47,440 bases of DNA from Janthinobacterium sp. GW456P (GCF_002127655.1 NZ_NEHB01000008.1:123335-170774); one strand, 5' to 3'. Positions 1 through 7,794 are shown, counted from the first letter of the stretch. Notes: generated by a model not told the origin, from the letters alone. Numbers and translations are program-made.

Positions 1-1219
1 TGACGGTGACGATAGGCTCGCGCACTTCCTCGATCCGCGACGGATCGGGCATCTTCGACGGATTGTCGACGTTGATCAGGGTGCCGTCGCGCTGGATCAC
101 CTCGTACACCACGGTCGGCGCCGTCGTGATCAGGTCCATGTCGAATTCGCGCTCCAGGCGCTCCTGCACGATTTCCATGTGCAGCAGGCCCAGGAAGCCG
201 CAGCGGAAGCCGAAGCCCAGCGCCTGCGACACTTCCGGCTCGTACATCAGGGCGGCGTCGTTCAGCTTCAGCTTTTCCAGCGAGTCGCGCAGCGCATCGT
301 ACTGGTTCGCTTCCACCGGGAACAGGCCGGCGAACACCTGAGGCTGCACTTCCTTGAAGCCGGGCAATGGCTCGGCGGCAGGACGGCTGGCCAGGGTGAC
401 GGTGTCGCCCACTTTCGCCGCCTTGAGTTCCTTGATGCCGGCGATGATGAAGCCCACCTGGCCGGCCGACAATTGCGGCAAGGATTGCGAACGGGGTGAG
501 AATACGCCGATGTCTTCCACCAGCTGCACCGAGTCGGTGGCCATCAGGCGGATCTTGTCTTTCGGCTTCAGGGTGCCGTTGATCACGCGCACCAGCATCA
601 CCACGCCCACGTAGGAGTCGTACCAGGAATCGACGATCAGCGCCTGCAACGGCGCGTCCGGGTCGCCCTTCGGCGGCGGCACCTTGGCGATCAGCGATTC
701 GAGCACGTCCTGCACGCCCAGGCCCGTCTTGGCCGAGCAATGCACGGCGTCGCCCGCGTCGATGCCGATCACGTCTTCGATCTCGGCAATGGCGGTCGGA
801 GGATCGGCGTTCGGCAAGTCGATCTTGTTCAGCACGGGCACCACTTCCACGCCCAGGTCCAGCGCCGTGTAGCAGTTGGCCACGGTTTGCGCTTCCACGC
901 CTTGCGATGCGTCGACCACCAGCAGCGCGCCTTCGCACGCCGACAGCGAGCGCGACACTTCATAGCTGAAGTCGACGTGGCCCGGCGTATCGATCAGGTT
1001 CAGGTTGTAGATCTGGCCATCGCGCGCCTTGTAGTGCAGGGCCGCCGTTTGCGCCTTGATGGTAATGCCGCGCTCGCGCTCCAGATCCATCGAATCGAGC
1101 ACCTGCGCCTCCATCTCGCGGTCGGACAAGCCGCCGCACAATTGAATGATGCGGTCAGCCAGGGTCGATTTACCGTGGTCAATATGGGCGATGATGGAGA
1201 AATTGCGTATGTTGTTCAT
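1..1219 (-). CDS. lepA: Elongation factor 4 (LepA), 3' end cut by window edge
   Basis: A ribosome-associated GTPase that back-translocates stalled elongating ribosomes. About 406 of the usual roughly 600 residues are present, starting at an ATG (1219-1217) and reading leftwards off the window. The N-terminus shows the translational GTPase motifs: a P-loop containing AHIDHGKST near residue 10, the switch I RGITIK stretch, DTPGHVDF (G3) and NKIDLP (G4). After the G domain come the domain II stretch and the start of the EF-G-like domain III ([14 protein letters not shown]). The gene closes the minus-strand group rpoE-rseA-mucD-glutaredoxin-lepA. A terminator-like hairpin lies between it and the glutaredoxin gene, so it probably also has its own promoter in the 316 bp upstream, though I see no convincing -35/-10 pair. 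The C-terminal domain lies outside the window. Identification is certain. Confidence 0.97.
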   Translation of the reverse strand, partial: MNNIRNFSIIAHIDHGKSTLADRIIQLCGGLSDREMEAQVLDSMDLERERGITIKAQTAALHYKARDGQIYNLNLIDTPGHVDFSYEVSRSLSACEGALLVVDASQGVEAQTVANCYTALDLGVEVVPVLNKIDLPNADPPTAIAEIEDVIGIDAGDAVHCSAKTGLGVQDVLESLIAKVPPPKGDPDAPLQALIVDSWYDSYVGVVMLVRVINGTLKPKDKIRLMATDSVQLVEDIGVFSPRSQSLPQLSAGQVGFIIAGIKELKAAKVGDTVTLASRPAAEPLPGFKEVQPQVFAGLFPVEANQYDALRDSLEKLKLNDAALMYEPEVSQALGFGFRCGFLGLLHMEIVQERLEREFDMDLITTAPTVVYEVIQRDGTLINVDNPSKMPDPSRIEEVREPIVTV

Positions 1220-1277
1220 TAACTAATATAAGTGCGAAGTTGACGACACTGCTTTAACAGAATCATGGGGATCATGT

Positions 1278-1307
1278 CCGGGCCAAACCGGGCCAAAACC
1301 GGGCACC
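1278..1307. repeat. Short GC-rich tandem repeat upstream of lepA
   Basis: Three consecutive near-copies of CCGGGCCAAA (10-11 bp period, the third ending in CCGGGC) lie 60-90 bp upstream of the lepA start. This sits in the 316-bp gap between lepA and the glutaredoxin gene. Function is unknown. It could be simple slippage or a leader element. Confidence 0.5.
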
Positions 1308-1320
1308 CCACTCATGATGA

Positions 1321-1367
1321 AAAAAGCGCTCCGAGCAGGACATCTGCATGCCCAGGCGAGCGCTTTT
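1321..1367 (-). terminator. Likely (bidirectional) terminator between glutaredoxin-like gene and lepA
   Basis: Inverted repeat AAAAAGCGCTC (1321-1331) and GAGCGCTTTT (1358-1367) with a 26-nt loop. Read on the minus strand it ends in a T run after the GAGCGC arm, and a T run also follows on the plus strand. It is placed to end transcripts of the glutaredoxin-like gene before lepA. The long loop lowers confidence. Confidence 0.55.
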
Positions 1368-1515
1368 GAAGCGACAGAAGCTGCTGCCTCGGACAGTAGC
1401 TTTTTCGACCTCCCCATTTTACCGGATTTCAGAGTAGAAAGCCCGTCTTATGAGGCCGGCACCGGGGCAAGCCGACATTTTCGGCTGTTTTCAGCACCAG
1501 AATGGTGCAATGCAG

Positions 1516-1529
1516 TGTCAATATTGACA
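1516..1529. promoter_or_regulatory. Perfect 14-bp palindrome TGTCAATATTGACA (candidate operator)
   Basis: The perfect palindrome TGTCAATATTGACA lies just beyond the stop of the glutaredoxin-like gene, in the gap before lepA. Its left half extends to CAGTGTCAA, the same word (TTGACACTG on the minus strand) that occurs twice upstream of mucD. This is the form expected of a dimeric regulator site, but no regulator can be named from sequence. Confidence 0.4.
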
Positions 1530-1535
1530 GTTAAG

Positions 1536-1781
1536 CTACATCAGGCTGCGCCGCACGGCCGCCTCGTCGAGGAAATAATGGCACAGCTCGGGCTGCGCCA
1601 GGTCGCCGAACAGCACCGGCACCAGCTCGTCGAAACGCGCCAGCAGCGTGGCATCGGGCGAGGCGTCGATGTCGATCACGTCCACCGTGAACGGTTTGCC
1701 GGGCGGCTGCAGCAGCAGCAAGGCATCGAGCATGTCCTGGCAAAGATGGCAATAACTGCGGGAATAGAGGGTGAAATGCAT
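1536..1781 (-). CDS. Glutaredoxin-like small thiol protein (DUF836 type)
   Basis: An 81-residue protein with the fold and length of the glutaredoxin-like DUF836 family. It opens MHFTLYSRSYCHLC, with the CHLC redox motif at residues 11-14, and contains the later VPVLF stretch in the position of the cis-proline loop. The family is inferred to carry out thiol-disulfide chemistry in the cytoplasm; no substrate is known. It lies 54 bp downstream of mucD, with a small hairpin (1801-1816) in between. The bases before the ATG are pyrimidine-rich on the coding strand, so there is no recognisable Shine-Dalgarno sequence. Translation may be weak or coupled. The start is set by homology to the beta-strand that begins family members. 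A frame-shifted alternative over the same bases has an arginine/alanine-rich composition and is discarded. Confidence 0.85.
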   Translation of the reverse strand: MHFTLYSRSYCHLCQDMLDALLLLQPPGKPFTVDVIDIDASPDATLLARFDELVPVLFGDLAQPELCHYFLDEAAVRRSLM

Positions 1782-1800
1782 GGAAAGGAGAAAAATGCAT

Positions 1801-1816
1801 CCCGGCCACAGCCGGG
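1801..1816 (-). terminator. Hairpin between mucD and the glutaredoxin-like gene
   Basis: CCCGGC-CACA-GCCGGG forms a tight 6-bp stem. On the minus strand it is followed by ATGCATTTTT, giving a weak terminator or attenuator between mucD (stop at 1836) and the next gene. It is too weak to be sure that it ends transcription. Confidence 0.4.
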
Positions 1817-1835
1817 ACGCAGGTGAATCAGAATC

Positions 1836-3332
1836 TTACTTCGCCGACGGGCGCAGCGAAACGAATTGCGCTACGTCGCCACGGCGCACCAGCACGGCCG
1901 ATGTCTTTTTCGGATCAAGCTTGGCCACCAGGGCATTGAACTGCTTGGCATCTTTCACGGCAACATTATTCAGTTGCAAGATGACGTCGCCAGGCTGCAG
2001 GCCGGCCAGGGCCGCCACGCCATCGGCATCCTCGACCAGCACGCCGGCATCGATCTTCAATTCCTGTTTCTTCGCGGCCGGCACGTCGCTGACCTTCAGC
2101 CCCAGTGCATTGACGGCTTGCGCTTCCGGCTCCTTGACACCCTTCTTCGCCGTTTTCTCGCCTTCCAGCTCGACGACAGTGACGGGAATGTCCTGCTGTG
2201 CGCCCTTGCGCCAGACGGTGAGCGTGGACTTGCCGTTGACGGGAGCGCCGCCCACCAGACGCGGCAGGTCAGACGAACGCTCGATCGGCGCGCCGTTGAA
2301 TTTCAGGATGATGTCGCCCGGCTTGATGCCCGCCTTGTCGGCCGGACCGCCCGGCTCCACCATCGACACTTGCGCGCCCTTGGCATTCGGCAAGCCCAGC
2401 GATGCCGCCACGTCCTTGCTCACTTCGCCGATCTGCACACCGATGCGGCCGCGCACGACCTTGCCCGTCTTTTTCAGCTGCTCGCCCACGCGCATGGCTT
2501 CATCGATGGGCACGGCAAACGAAATGCCGTTATAGGCGCCGGACAGGGTGGCGATCTGCGAATTGATGCCGATCACTTCGCCGCGCATATTGATCAGGGG
2601 ACCGCCCGAGTTGCCGGGATTGACGGCCACGTCGCTCTGAATCAGCGGCAGGTAGTCGCCCGTGTCGCGCGACTTGGCGGAAATAATGCCGGCCGTCACC
2701 GTGTTTTCCAGGTTGAACGGCGAGCCGATGGCGATGACCCACTCGCCCACGCGGATCTTGTTCGAGTCGCCGATGGTCAGGCGCGGCAGGTTGCCGCCCT
2801 CGATTTTCAGCAGGGCCACGTCGGTGCGCGCATCGGCGCCGATCACCTTGGCCTTGAATTCGCGCTTGTCCGTCAGCGTCACGTAGACCTCGTCGGCGCC
2901 ATCGACCACGTGGGCATTGCTCAGCACGTAGCCATCGGCCGAGATGATGAAGCCGGAGCCGACGCCGCGCTGCACTTCCTGTTCCTGCGGCGCGGCGCGG
3001 CGGCCGCCACGCGGCGCCTGCTGGCGCGGCGTCGGCATGGCGCCGCCGAAGAAGCGGCGCAGGAATTCCTGCATTTCCTGCTCGTCCTGACTGCCGGCGC
3101 CGGCGCCGCCCATTCTCAGGCGTTCGGTGGTGCGGATATTCACCACGGCCGGGCCCACGGCGTCGACCAGGTCCGAGAAATCAGGCAGTTTCACTGCCGG
3201 CACGGCGGCCTGCGCCTGTGGCGCCAGGCCCAGCATGGTGGGAGCCAGAAACACGCCAGCGGTACCGAACAATAAGGCGGAAAGCGTCTTTACTGAAAAC
3301 GACTTGCTGGCAGCACACATGTTTTTTTTCAT
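1836..3332 (-). CDS. mucD: Periplasmic serine endoprotease, DegP/DegQ (MucD) family
   Basis: A 498-residue HtrA-family protease that degrades or refolds damaged envelope proteins. A signal peptide covers about residues 1-42 (cleavage after AQA). The trypsin-like domain carries the catalytic triad His141 (SNAHVV), Asp171 (ARTDVALL) and Ser242 (GNSGGP). Two PDZ domains follow (about 280-370 and 400-490), each with its GDIIL/GDVIL signature. A glycine/arginine-rich insert near residues 100-120 forms the LA-loop region. It lies in the sigma-E cluster downstream of rpoE and the anti-sigma gene, the usual place of mucD in beta- and gammaproteobacteria, so it is probably envelope-stress induced. The expected rseB (mucB) gene between rseA and mucD is missing. 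A 233-bp upstream gap suggests a separate promoter. The product is certain; the exact subfamily name (MucD versus DegQ) is less so. Confidence 0.95.
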   Translation of the reverse strand: MKKNMCAASKSFSVKTLSALLFGTAGVFLAPTMLGLAPQAQAAVPAVKLPDFSDLVDAVGPAVVNIRTTERLRMGGAGAGSQDEQEMQEFLRRFFGGAMPTPRQQAPRGGRRAAPQEQEVQRGVGSGFIISADGYVLSNAHVVDGADEVYVTLTDKREFKAKVIGADARTDVALLKIEGGNLPRLTIGDSNKIRVGEWVIAIGSPFNLENTVTAGIISAKSRDTGDYLPLIQSDVAVNPGNSGGPLINMRGEVIGINSQIATLSGAYNGISFAVPIDEAMRVGEQLKKTGKVVRGRIGVQIGEVSKDVAASLGLPNAKGAQVSMVEPGGPADKAGIKPGDIILKFNGAPIERSSDLPRLVGGAPVNGKSTLTVWRKGAQQDIPVTVVELEGEKTAKKGVKEPEAQAVNALGLKVSDVPAAKKQELKIDAGVLVEDADGVAALAGLQPGDVILQLNNVAVKDAKQFNALVAKLDPKKTSAVLVRRGDVAQFVSLRPSAK

Positions 3333-3490
3333 GGAAAGGATCTCTTCGAATATATAAACGGATCAACACGCGGATCAGGCGATTGCCTGCGTGCACGATT
3401 GGCCATCATGACGGCACCCCTGTGGCAAACCCATCCGGTAGCGCGCATGGCAGCAACAATATATCGCAAAAGCAAGATATTGCCTGCACA

Positions 3491-3521
3491 CAGTGTCAAT
3501 CGTAGCGAAGGCCAGTGTCAA
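3491..3521 (-). promoter_or_regulatory. Two direct copies of TTGACACTG upstream of mucD
   Basis: On the minus strand, TTGACACTG occurs at 3521-3513 and 3499-3491, 22 bp (two helical turns) apart, in the gap between rseA and mucD. Either copy could act as a -35 box (no convincing -10 follows at 17 bp) or both as an activator site. The same word is half of the palindrome at 1516-1529. The rest of the 233-bp gap shows nothing else convincing. Confidence 0.4.
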
Positions 3522-3565
3522 GGGGGCGACAGGAACGTTAAGCCTGGCATAAGATGGCAAACGTC

Positions 3566-3889
3566 CTAGCGCTGCGCCAGCGGCCCCGCCTCCAGCGGCT
3601 CGGCTGCGCCCGGCGGCACGATGGGGGCGGACAGGGGCAGCAACGGTTCCGCATGCGCAGGCGCCGCCTCGGCGGCCAAGCGGCTGGCCAGGCGTGCATC
3701 GAACTGGGCGCTCAGTGCATGGCCGCACTGCTCCGAGCGCAGCACGTCACCGATATGGCGATAGGCATTCCAGGCTTGCCTCCCCTCATCCGTGTCGAGG
3801 GCGGCAAAAGCCAGTTCGAGTTCGCTCGCCGCCAGCTCGCCATCGGCCAGGGCGGAAATAGTCTCGTGCAATCGTGTGTGCGTATCCAT
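3566..3889 (-). CDS. rseA: RseA-like anti-sigma-E protein, short form without membrane segment
   Basis: About 107 residues if started at ATG 3889 (SD AGGA 8 nt upstream), or 124 residues from ATG 3940 (SD GAGG). The N-terminal stretch RLHETISALADGEL, followed by a tryptophan-tyrosine-histidine cluster (WNAYRHIGDVLRSE), matches the RseA N-terminal domain that wraps sigma-E. Canonical RseA proteins are about 200 residues, with a transmembrane helix and a periplasmic tail cut by DegS and RseP. Here the protein ends after a Pro/Ala-rich stretch with no hydrophobic segment, so it should be a soluble cytoplasmic protein. It directly follows rpoE and precedes mucD; rseB is absent. It may be a naturally reduced anti-sigma factor or a truncated gene. 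The following 230 bp do not encode an obvious transmembrane tail in any frame. Confidence 0.8.
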   Translation of the reverse strand: MDTHTRLHETISALADGELAASELELAFAALDTDEGRQAWNAYRHIGDVLRSEQCGHALSAQFDARLASRLAAEAAPAHAEPLLPLSAPIVPPGAAEPLEAGPLAQR

Positions 3890-3961
3890 GATGGGTCCTG
3901 CCATTTCAAGAGGATCGGTGCGAAAACCGGACGCAGCCATGCCAACCTCATACTCTTCAGA

Positions 3962-4564
3962 TTACCAGCGCTTGTCAATCGGCATGTCCAGCAACGGTTT
4001 CAATTTTTCCGCAATCACTTCGCGCGCGCGAAAAATCCGGCTGCGCACGGTGCCGATGGGGCACGCCATGATCTCCGATATTTCTTCATAGCTCAGGCCC
4101 TCGATCTCGCGCAGCACGATGGCCGTGCGCAATTCGATGGGCAGCACATCCATGGCCGCATTGACGGTGGCCGCAATCTGTTTGCTGGCCAGCACCGATT
4201 CGGGTGTATTGTTGTCACGCAATTTATTGCCATCATCGAAGGACTCGGCCTGCTCGGCGTCGGCATCGCTGGACGTGGCGGCACGGCGACCTTGCGTGAC
4301 GAGATAATTCTTGGCCGTATTGATGCCGATGCGGTACAGCCAGGTATAAAAGGCGGCGTCGCCGCGAAAATGGCGCAGCGCCCGGTATGCCTTGATAAAG
4401 GTTTCCTGCACCACATCTTCGGCCTCCGCCGGGTCATGCACCAGGCGCGACACGAGGCGCATCAAGCGGCGCTGGTATTTCGATACCAGCACATCGAATG
4501 CCCGTTTGTCGCCAGCCTGCACCCGCTCGACCAGTAACTGATCATACTCGCGCTCTGTCCTCAC
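3962..4564 (-). CDS. rpoE: RNA polymerase sigma-E factor (ECF)
   Basis: Extracytoplasmic-function sigma factor for the envelope stress response. The sequence follows E. coli RpoE closely: LVERVQAGDKRAFD at the start, region 2 with EDVVQETFIKAYRAL and FYTWLYRIGINTAKNYL, and region 4 with GLSYEEISEIMACP and GTVRSRIFRARE. Two starts are possible. The ATG at 4585 has no ribosome-binding site and lies close to the predicted transcription start. The GTG at 4564 follows AGGGACATGGGGC and gives 200 residues, matching E. coli RpoE at the N-terminus, so I chose it. A GAACTT-N16-TCTATA sigma-E-type promoter lies just upstream, which predicts autoregulation. Its anti-sigma gene follows after about 70 bp. 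Confidence 0.95.
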   Translation of the reverse strand: MRTEREYDQLLVERVQAGDKRAFDVLVSKYQRRLMRLVSRLVHDPAEAEDVVQETFIKAYRALRHFRGDAAFYTWLYRIGINTAKNYLVTQGRRAATSSDADAEQAESFDDGNKLRDNNTPESVLASKQIAATVNAAMDVLPIELRTAIVLREIEGLSYEEISEIMACPIGTVRSRIFRAREVIAEKLKPLLDMPIDKRW

Positions 4565-4607
4565 GCCCCATGTCCCTGTAGTCATGCAGCGTGGGCGTCT
4601 GTATGGA

Positions 4608-4635
4608 TATAGAGTTGGCCCGCTGCAAGAAGTTC
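4608..4635 (-). promoter_or_regulatory. Sigma-E-type promoter of rpoE
   Basis: On the minus strand GAACTT (4635-4630), a 16-bp spacer and TCTATA (4613-4608) resemble the RpoE consensus GGAACTT-N15/16-TCAAA/TCTGA. It lies in the 66-bp gap between the YgfX-like gene and rpoE, with the start point predicted near 4601. This fits positive autoregulation and favours the GTG start of rpoE at 4564. Confidence 0.65.
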
Positions 4636-4651
4636 AGTGTTCGCCCCACTT

Positions 4652-5182
4652 TTATTCACCCCCGCTCCGCGCCGCAATGGCCCTACACGCCACGGCCAGC
4701 GGGCGGAAGGCGGCGCAGCCATCGCCGCGCTGCACCAGCAACTGCGTGCGCCGCCCGGCGGCATCGGCCAGGCACAGCACCAGCAGCGACGGCCACAGAG
4801 TCGAGCCCGGCAAAAGGCGCAGTCCTGACGGCTGCGACAGCCCCGGACCGGGCGGCTCCGCCACCCCGCCGGCATCCGCCCCTGGCGCTCCGCCATGCTC
4901 CAGATATACCGCCAGCCGCAACTGGCCGACCGGCGAAATATCAAGCGTCTGCGGCTTTCTGCGCCTGCGCAGCAAAGCGAGCAACAACACGCCGCCAGCC
5001 GTGCTCAGCAACGCACCGGACCAGCCCAGCGCATAGCCGCCCACCAGTTGGTCAGGCACCGCCGCAGCGCGCCATGCGCCGCTCAGGGGCCAGGCGGCCA
5101 GCAAGGCGCACAGTCCCAGCGCTGCTTGCAACAGACGCAAACAGACAGGCGTGCGAATGACAGCCGCTACCGCGATTGACAT
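4652..5182 (-). CDS. YgfX/CptA-like inner-membrane protein
   Basis: A 176-residue protein with two N-terminal hydrophobic segments (about residues 16-36 and 47-71), a basic RRRRK turn, then a soluble tail. The tail has the spaced features of the YgfX family: RLAVYLEHG, LLPGSTLWPSLLVL and a final segment where a variable loop precedes FRPLAV. YgfX proteins are small membrane proteins linked in E. coli to SdhE and, as CptA, proposed to affect cell division proteins. A role here cannot be asserted. It sits between fabF and rpoE. A strong terminator ends only 10 bp before the proposed ATG, and no good Shine-Dalgarno sequence is visible, so the start may be wrong or the gene may use a downstream promoter. 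Family assignment rests on topology and short motifs. Confidence 0.65.
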   Translation of the reverse strand: MSIAVAAVIRTPVCLRLLQAALGLCALLAAWPLSGAWRAAAVPDQLVGGYALGWSGALLSTAGGVLLLALLRRRRKPQTLDISPVGQLRLAVYLEHGGAPGADAGGVAEPPGPGLSQPSGLRLLPGSTLWPSLLVLCLADAAGRRTQLLVQRGDGCAAFRPLAVACRAIAARSGGE

Positions 5183-5192
5183 ACTTCATGGG

Positions 5193-5222
5193 AAAAAAAA
5201 GGCGCGCCGGCGACATGCCGGG
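5193..5222 (-). terminator. Intrinsic terminator after fabF
   Basis: On the minus strand the stem CCGGC-atgtc-GCCGG is followed by CGCGCC and eight T residues. This is the best terminator signal of the fatty-acid cluster. It separates fabF from the YgfX-like gene and rpoE, so the latter probably form their own transcription unit. Confidence 0.75.
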
Positions 5223-5230
5223 CAAATTCA

Positions 5231-5252
5231 GGCGCCAACGAACGTTGGCGCC
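5231..5252. repeat. 22-bp near-perfect palindrome downstream of fabF
   Basis: Two 10-bp arms (GGCGCCAACG and CGTTGGCGCC) are separated only by AA. It lies between the fabF stop and the terminator at 5193-5222, making a run of three hairpins in about 100 bp. Possible roles are transcript 3'-end stabilisation or protein binding. Confidence 0.6.
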
Positions 5253-5257
5253 GAATC

Positions 5258-5290
5258 AGCGCTCACTACGATTTGACCGTAGCGAGCGCT
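5258..5290. repeat. 13-bp stem hairpin downstream of fabF, resembling the tip of the intergenic repeat family
   Basis: AGCGCTCaCTACG and CGTAGcGAGCGCT form a stem with one mismatch and a 7-nt loop. The GCTCGCTACGGT word on the minus strand is the same as the conserved right end of the palindromic elements at 11.4 and 15.4 kb (GCTCGCTACGGTTTT). This may be a reduced relative of that family or coincidence. Confidence 0.5.
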
Positions 5291-5303
5291 TGAAAGTTCC
5301 TGC

Positions 5304-6554
5304 TTATTTCGCTTTACCGAAAATCAGTGTGCCATTCGTGCCGCCGAAGCCGAACGAATTCTTCACCGCATAATCGATCTTCATATCCCGCGCCGTGTTG
5401 GCACAGAAATCGAGATCGCAAGCCGGATCCTGGTTGAAGATGTTGATGGTCGGTGGCGACACCTGATGATGCAATGCCAGGACCGTAAACACCGCTTCCA
5501 GACCGCCCGCGCCGCCCAGCAAATGGCCCGTCATCGACTTGGTCGAGTTGACAACCAAATTCTTGGCGTGCTCGCCGAAGGTGCGTTTGATGCCCATCAC
5601 TTCCGCCACGTCGCCTTGCGGGGTCGACGTGCCGTGCGCGTTCAGGTACTGAATCTGATCCGCGTTCAAGCCGGCGTTGTTGAGGGCCGCGATCACCGAT
5701 TTGCTGCCACCGCTGCCATCTTCCAGCGGTGAGGTCATGTGATAAGCATCTGCGCTCATCCCGAAACCATGCACTTCGGCATAGATCTTGGCACCACGGG
5801 CCACCGCGTGCTCGTAGTCTTCCAGCACCATGACGCCCGCGCCCTCGCCCAGCACGAAGCCGTCGCGGTCGGTATCCCACGGACGCGATGCCGTTGCCGG
5901 ATCGTCGTTGCGGGTCGACAAGGCGCGTGCCGAGGCGAAACCGCCCAGGCCCAGCGGCGACACGGTCGATTCAGCGCCACCGGCGATCATGACGTCGGCA
6001 TCGCCGTACTCGATCATGCGCGCTGCGGCACCGATGCTGTGCAAACCGGTGGTACACGCCGTGACGATCGCCAGGTTCGGGCCTTTCAGACCATATTTGA
6101 TCGAAAGGTTGCCAGAGATCATGTTAATGATCGAGGCAGGCACGAAAAATGGCGAGATACGGCGCGGACCGCGCTTTTCGTACTCGGACTTGGTTTCCTC
6201 GATCAGCGGCAAGCCGCCGATACCGGAACCGATGATCACGCCGATGCGCTCGGCGTTTTCTTCGGTCACTTCCAGGCCGGAGTCCTGCATCGCCTGGATG
6301 CCGGCAGCCATGCCGTAATGGATAAAGGTATCCATGTGGCGGGCTTCCTTACCGGAGATGTAATCTTCGATATTGAAGCCTTTGACTTCACCGGCAAAAT
6401 GCGTGGTGAATGGCTGTGCATCGAACTTGGTAATCGTGGCAATGCCGGATTTACCTTCGACGATTGCGCCCCACGCCTCGGCAATAGTATTGCCGACAGG
6501 TGAAACGCAGCCCAGGCCGGTGACAACAACACGACGGTTTTTAGAACGGCTCAA
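5304..6554 (-). CDS. fabF: Beta-ketoacyl-ACP synthase II (FabF)
   Basis: Condensing enzyme that elongates acyl-ACP with malonyl-ACP in type II fatty-acid synthesis, in the cytoplasm. The 416 residues show the Cys-His-His active site: Cys167 (TACTTG), His307 (NAHGTS) and His344 ([11 protein letters not shown]), together with the [10 protein letters not shown]-terminal glycine-rich loop. Length matches the family (about 412). It is the last gene of the plsX-fabHDG-acpP-fabF run, 29 bp after acpP, with a GGAG-like site before the ATG. A set of hairpins including a good terminator follows it. Nothing is missing or unusual. Confidence 0.98.
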   Translation of the reverse strand: MSRSKNRRVVVTGLGCVSPVGNTIAEAWGAIVEGKSGIATITKFDAQPFTTHFAGEVKGFNIEDYISGKEARHMDTFIHYGMAAGIQAMQDSGLEVTEENAERIGVIIGSGIGGLPLIEETKSEYEKRGPRRISPFFVPASIINMISGNLSIKYGLKGPNLAIVTACTTGLHSIGAAARMIEYGDADVMIAGGAESTVSPLGLGGFASARALSTRNDDPATASRPWDTDRDGFVLGEGAGVMVLEDYEHAVARGAKIYAEVHGFGMSADAYHMTSPLEDGSGGSKSVIAALNNAGLNADQIQYLNAHGTSTPQGDVAEVMGIKRTFGEHAKNLVVNSTKSMTGHLLGGAGGLEAVFTVLALHHQVSPPTINIFNQDPACDLDFCANTARDMKIDYAVKNSFGFGGTNGTLIFGKAK

Positions 6555-6583
6555 GCGATTCTCCTGAAGTCGGTCAGACAGGC

Positions 6584-6823
6584 TTAGGCCTTGACGTGTG
6601 CGGTGGCGTAGTCGATCGCCTGTTGCACGGTGGTGATTTTTTCAGCTTGTTCGTCAGGGATTTCCATTTCGAATTCGTCTTCCAGGGCCATGACCAGTTC
6701 CACGGTGTCCAGGGAATCGGCGCCGAGATCGTCGACGAAGGAGGATTCGATTTTGATGTCTGCTTCTGCAACGCCCAGTTGCTCAGCGACGATTTTCTTA
6801 ACGCGTTGTTCGATATCCGACAT
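6584..6823 (-). CDS. acpP: Acyl carrier protein
   Basis: A 79-residue acidic acyl carrier protein. Ser37 in the GADSLD motif is the 4'-phosphopantetheine attachment site. The sequence is almost identical in pattern to E. coli AcpP ([18 protein letters not shown] at the start). It carries growing acyl chains for FabD, FabH, FabG, FabF and FabI. It lies between fabG and fabF and has its own promoter-like TATAAT in the 178-bp gap after fabG, in keeping with the high ACP demand of cells. Confidence 0.98.
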   Translation of the reverse strand: MSDIEQRVKKIVAEQLGVAEADIKIESSFVDDLGADSLDTVELVMALEDEFEMEIPDEQAEKITTVQQAIDYATAHVKA

Positions 6824-6901
6824 GTTATGGCTCCAAAGTGTGTGTTACGGAAAGTGCGCGCATTTTATCAGGTTTGCGCGTCCGAATACTAATTTCGGTG
6901 T

Positions 6902-6946
6902 CTGCTGCTAATTCAACCGAAGCTGCTGCTAAAAGATGCGATTATA
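6902..6946 (-). promoter_or_regulatory. Probable acpP promoter region with repeated TTAGCAGCAG
   Basis: On the minus strand a perfect TATAAT (6946-6941) lies about 120 bp upstream of acpP; no strong -35 box is seen 17 bp before it. Downstream in the predicted leader, TTAGCAGCAG occurs twice in direct orientation 21 bp apart (6932-6923 and 6911-6902). The -10 call is reasonable. The repeat's meaning is unknown. Confidence 0.5.
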
Positions 6947-7001
6947 GACAAAAACGGCCGTTGAATCTTGCCACAAACGCCCGCCCCGTCTACCGTTCAC
7001 A

Positions 7002-7745
7002 TCAATTCATGTACATTCCGCCGTTCACGTGCAGGGTCGTGCCCGTGATATACGCCGCTTGCGGCGAGGCCAAAAAGGCCACCGCCGCCGCCACGTCTTC
7101 CGGCTTGCCCAGGCGGGACAGGGGAATTTGCGTCAACAGGGCCGCGTGCTGCTCTTCGCTCAGGGCCTTGGTCATGTCGGTATCGATGAAGCCAGGGGCG
7201 ATGCAGTTCACGGTAATGTTGCGGCTGCCGATTTCACGCGCCAGGGCGCGGCTCATGCCTTCCACGCCGGCCTTGGCCGCCGCGTAATTCATTTGCCCCG
7301 GATTGCCCGACGAAGCCACCACCGACGTGATGTTGATGATACGCCCAGTTTTGGCTTTCATCATGCCACGCAGTACGGCGCGCGACAGGCGGCCGACGGC
7401 CGACAGGTTCGTCGAAATCACGCTGTCCCACTCCTCATCCTTCATGCGCATGGCCAGCTGATCTTGCGTGATGCCCGCGTTGTTGACGAGGATCGACAGG
7501 CTGCCGTAGGTTTTCTGTACTTCATCGACCACGGCCGCACAGCGCGCCGCATCGGTCACGTTCAGGACCAGGCCCTTGCCCGTCACGCCTTCGGCGGCCA
7601 GGTAATCGGTGATCGCTTGCGCACCGCTTTCCGAGGTGGCGGTGCCAACCACGATGGCGCCCTGTTTGCCCAGTTCGGTGGCGATGGCGCGGCCAATGCC
7701 GCGCGAGGCGCCCGTGACCAGCACGACTTGATTTGCTAAATTCAT
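7002..7745 (-). CDS. fabG: 3-oxoacyl-ACP reductase (FabG)
   Basis: NADPH-dependent short-chain reductase that converts 3-ketoacyl-ACP to 3-hydroxyacyl-ACP. The 247 residues begin MNLANQVVLVTGASRGIG, with the Rossmann GASRGIG motif, NNAG near 88-91 and the catalytic Ser141, Tyr154 and Lys158 (YAAAK). A longer reading from a TTG at 7763 is possible, but the ATG at 7745 has an AAGGAT ribosome-binding site and fits family N-termini. It follows fabD by 49 bp and precedes acpP. Confidence 0.98.
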   Translation of the reverse strand: MNLANQVVLVTGASRGIGRAIATELGKQGAIVVGTATSESGAQAITDYLAAEGVTGKGLVLNVTDAARCAAVVDEVQKTYGSLSILVNNAGITQDQLAMRMKDEEWDSVISTNLSAVGRLSRAVLRGMMKAKTGRIINITSVVASSGNPGQMNYAAAKAGVEGMSRALAREIGSRNITVNCIAPGFIDTDMTKALSEEQHAALLTQIPLSRLGKPEDVAAAVAFLASPQAAYITGTTLHVNGGMYMN

Positions 7746-7794
7746 GAGTATCCTTAAAAGCAAGCGCGGCAGGCAGGCTGCCGCGATCTGATGT

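Noticed and set aside
1223..1417. 64-codon minus-strand frame before lepA
   Set aside because: It contains the terminator hairpin and the tandem GC repeat. It is not protein-like.
1866..3275. 469-codon frame antisense to mucD
   Set aside because: Low-complexity His/Arg/Ala composition and no ribosome-binding site. The catalytic triad is on the other strand.
3375..3728. Possible frameshifted transmembrane tail of RseA in another frame
   Set aside because: A mildly hydrophobic stretch (APLTLAFATIDTV...YLAFAIYCCC) exists but contains Arg and Gln breaks and no RseA C-terminal features, and the bases before it are GC-shadow. Kept only as a possible refutation of the short-RseA finding.
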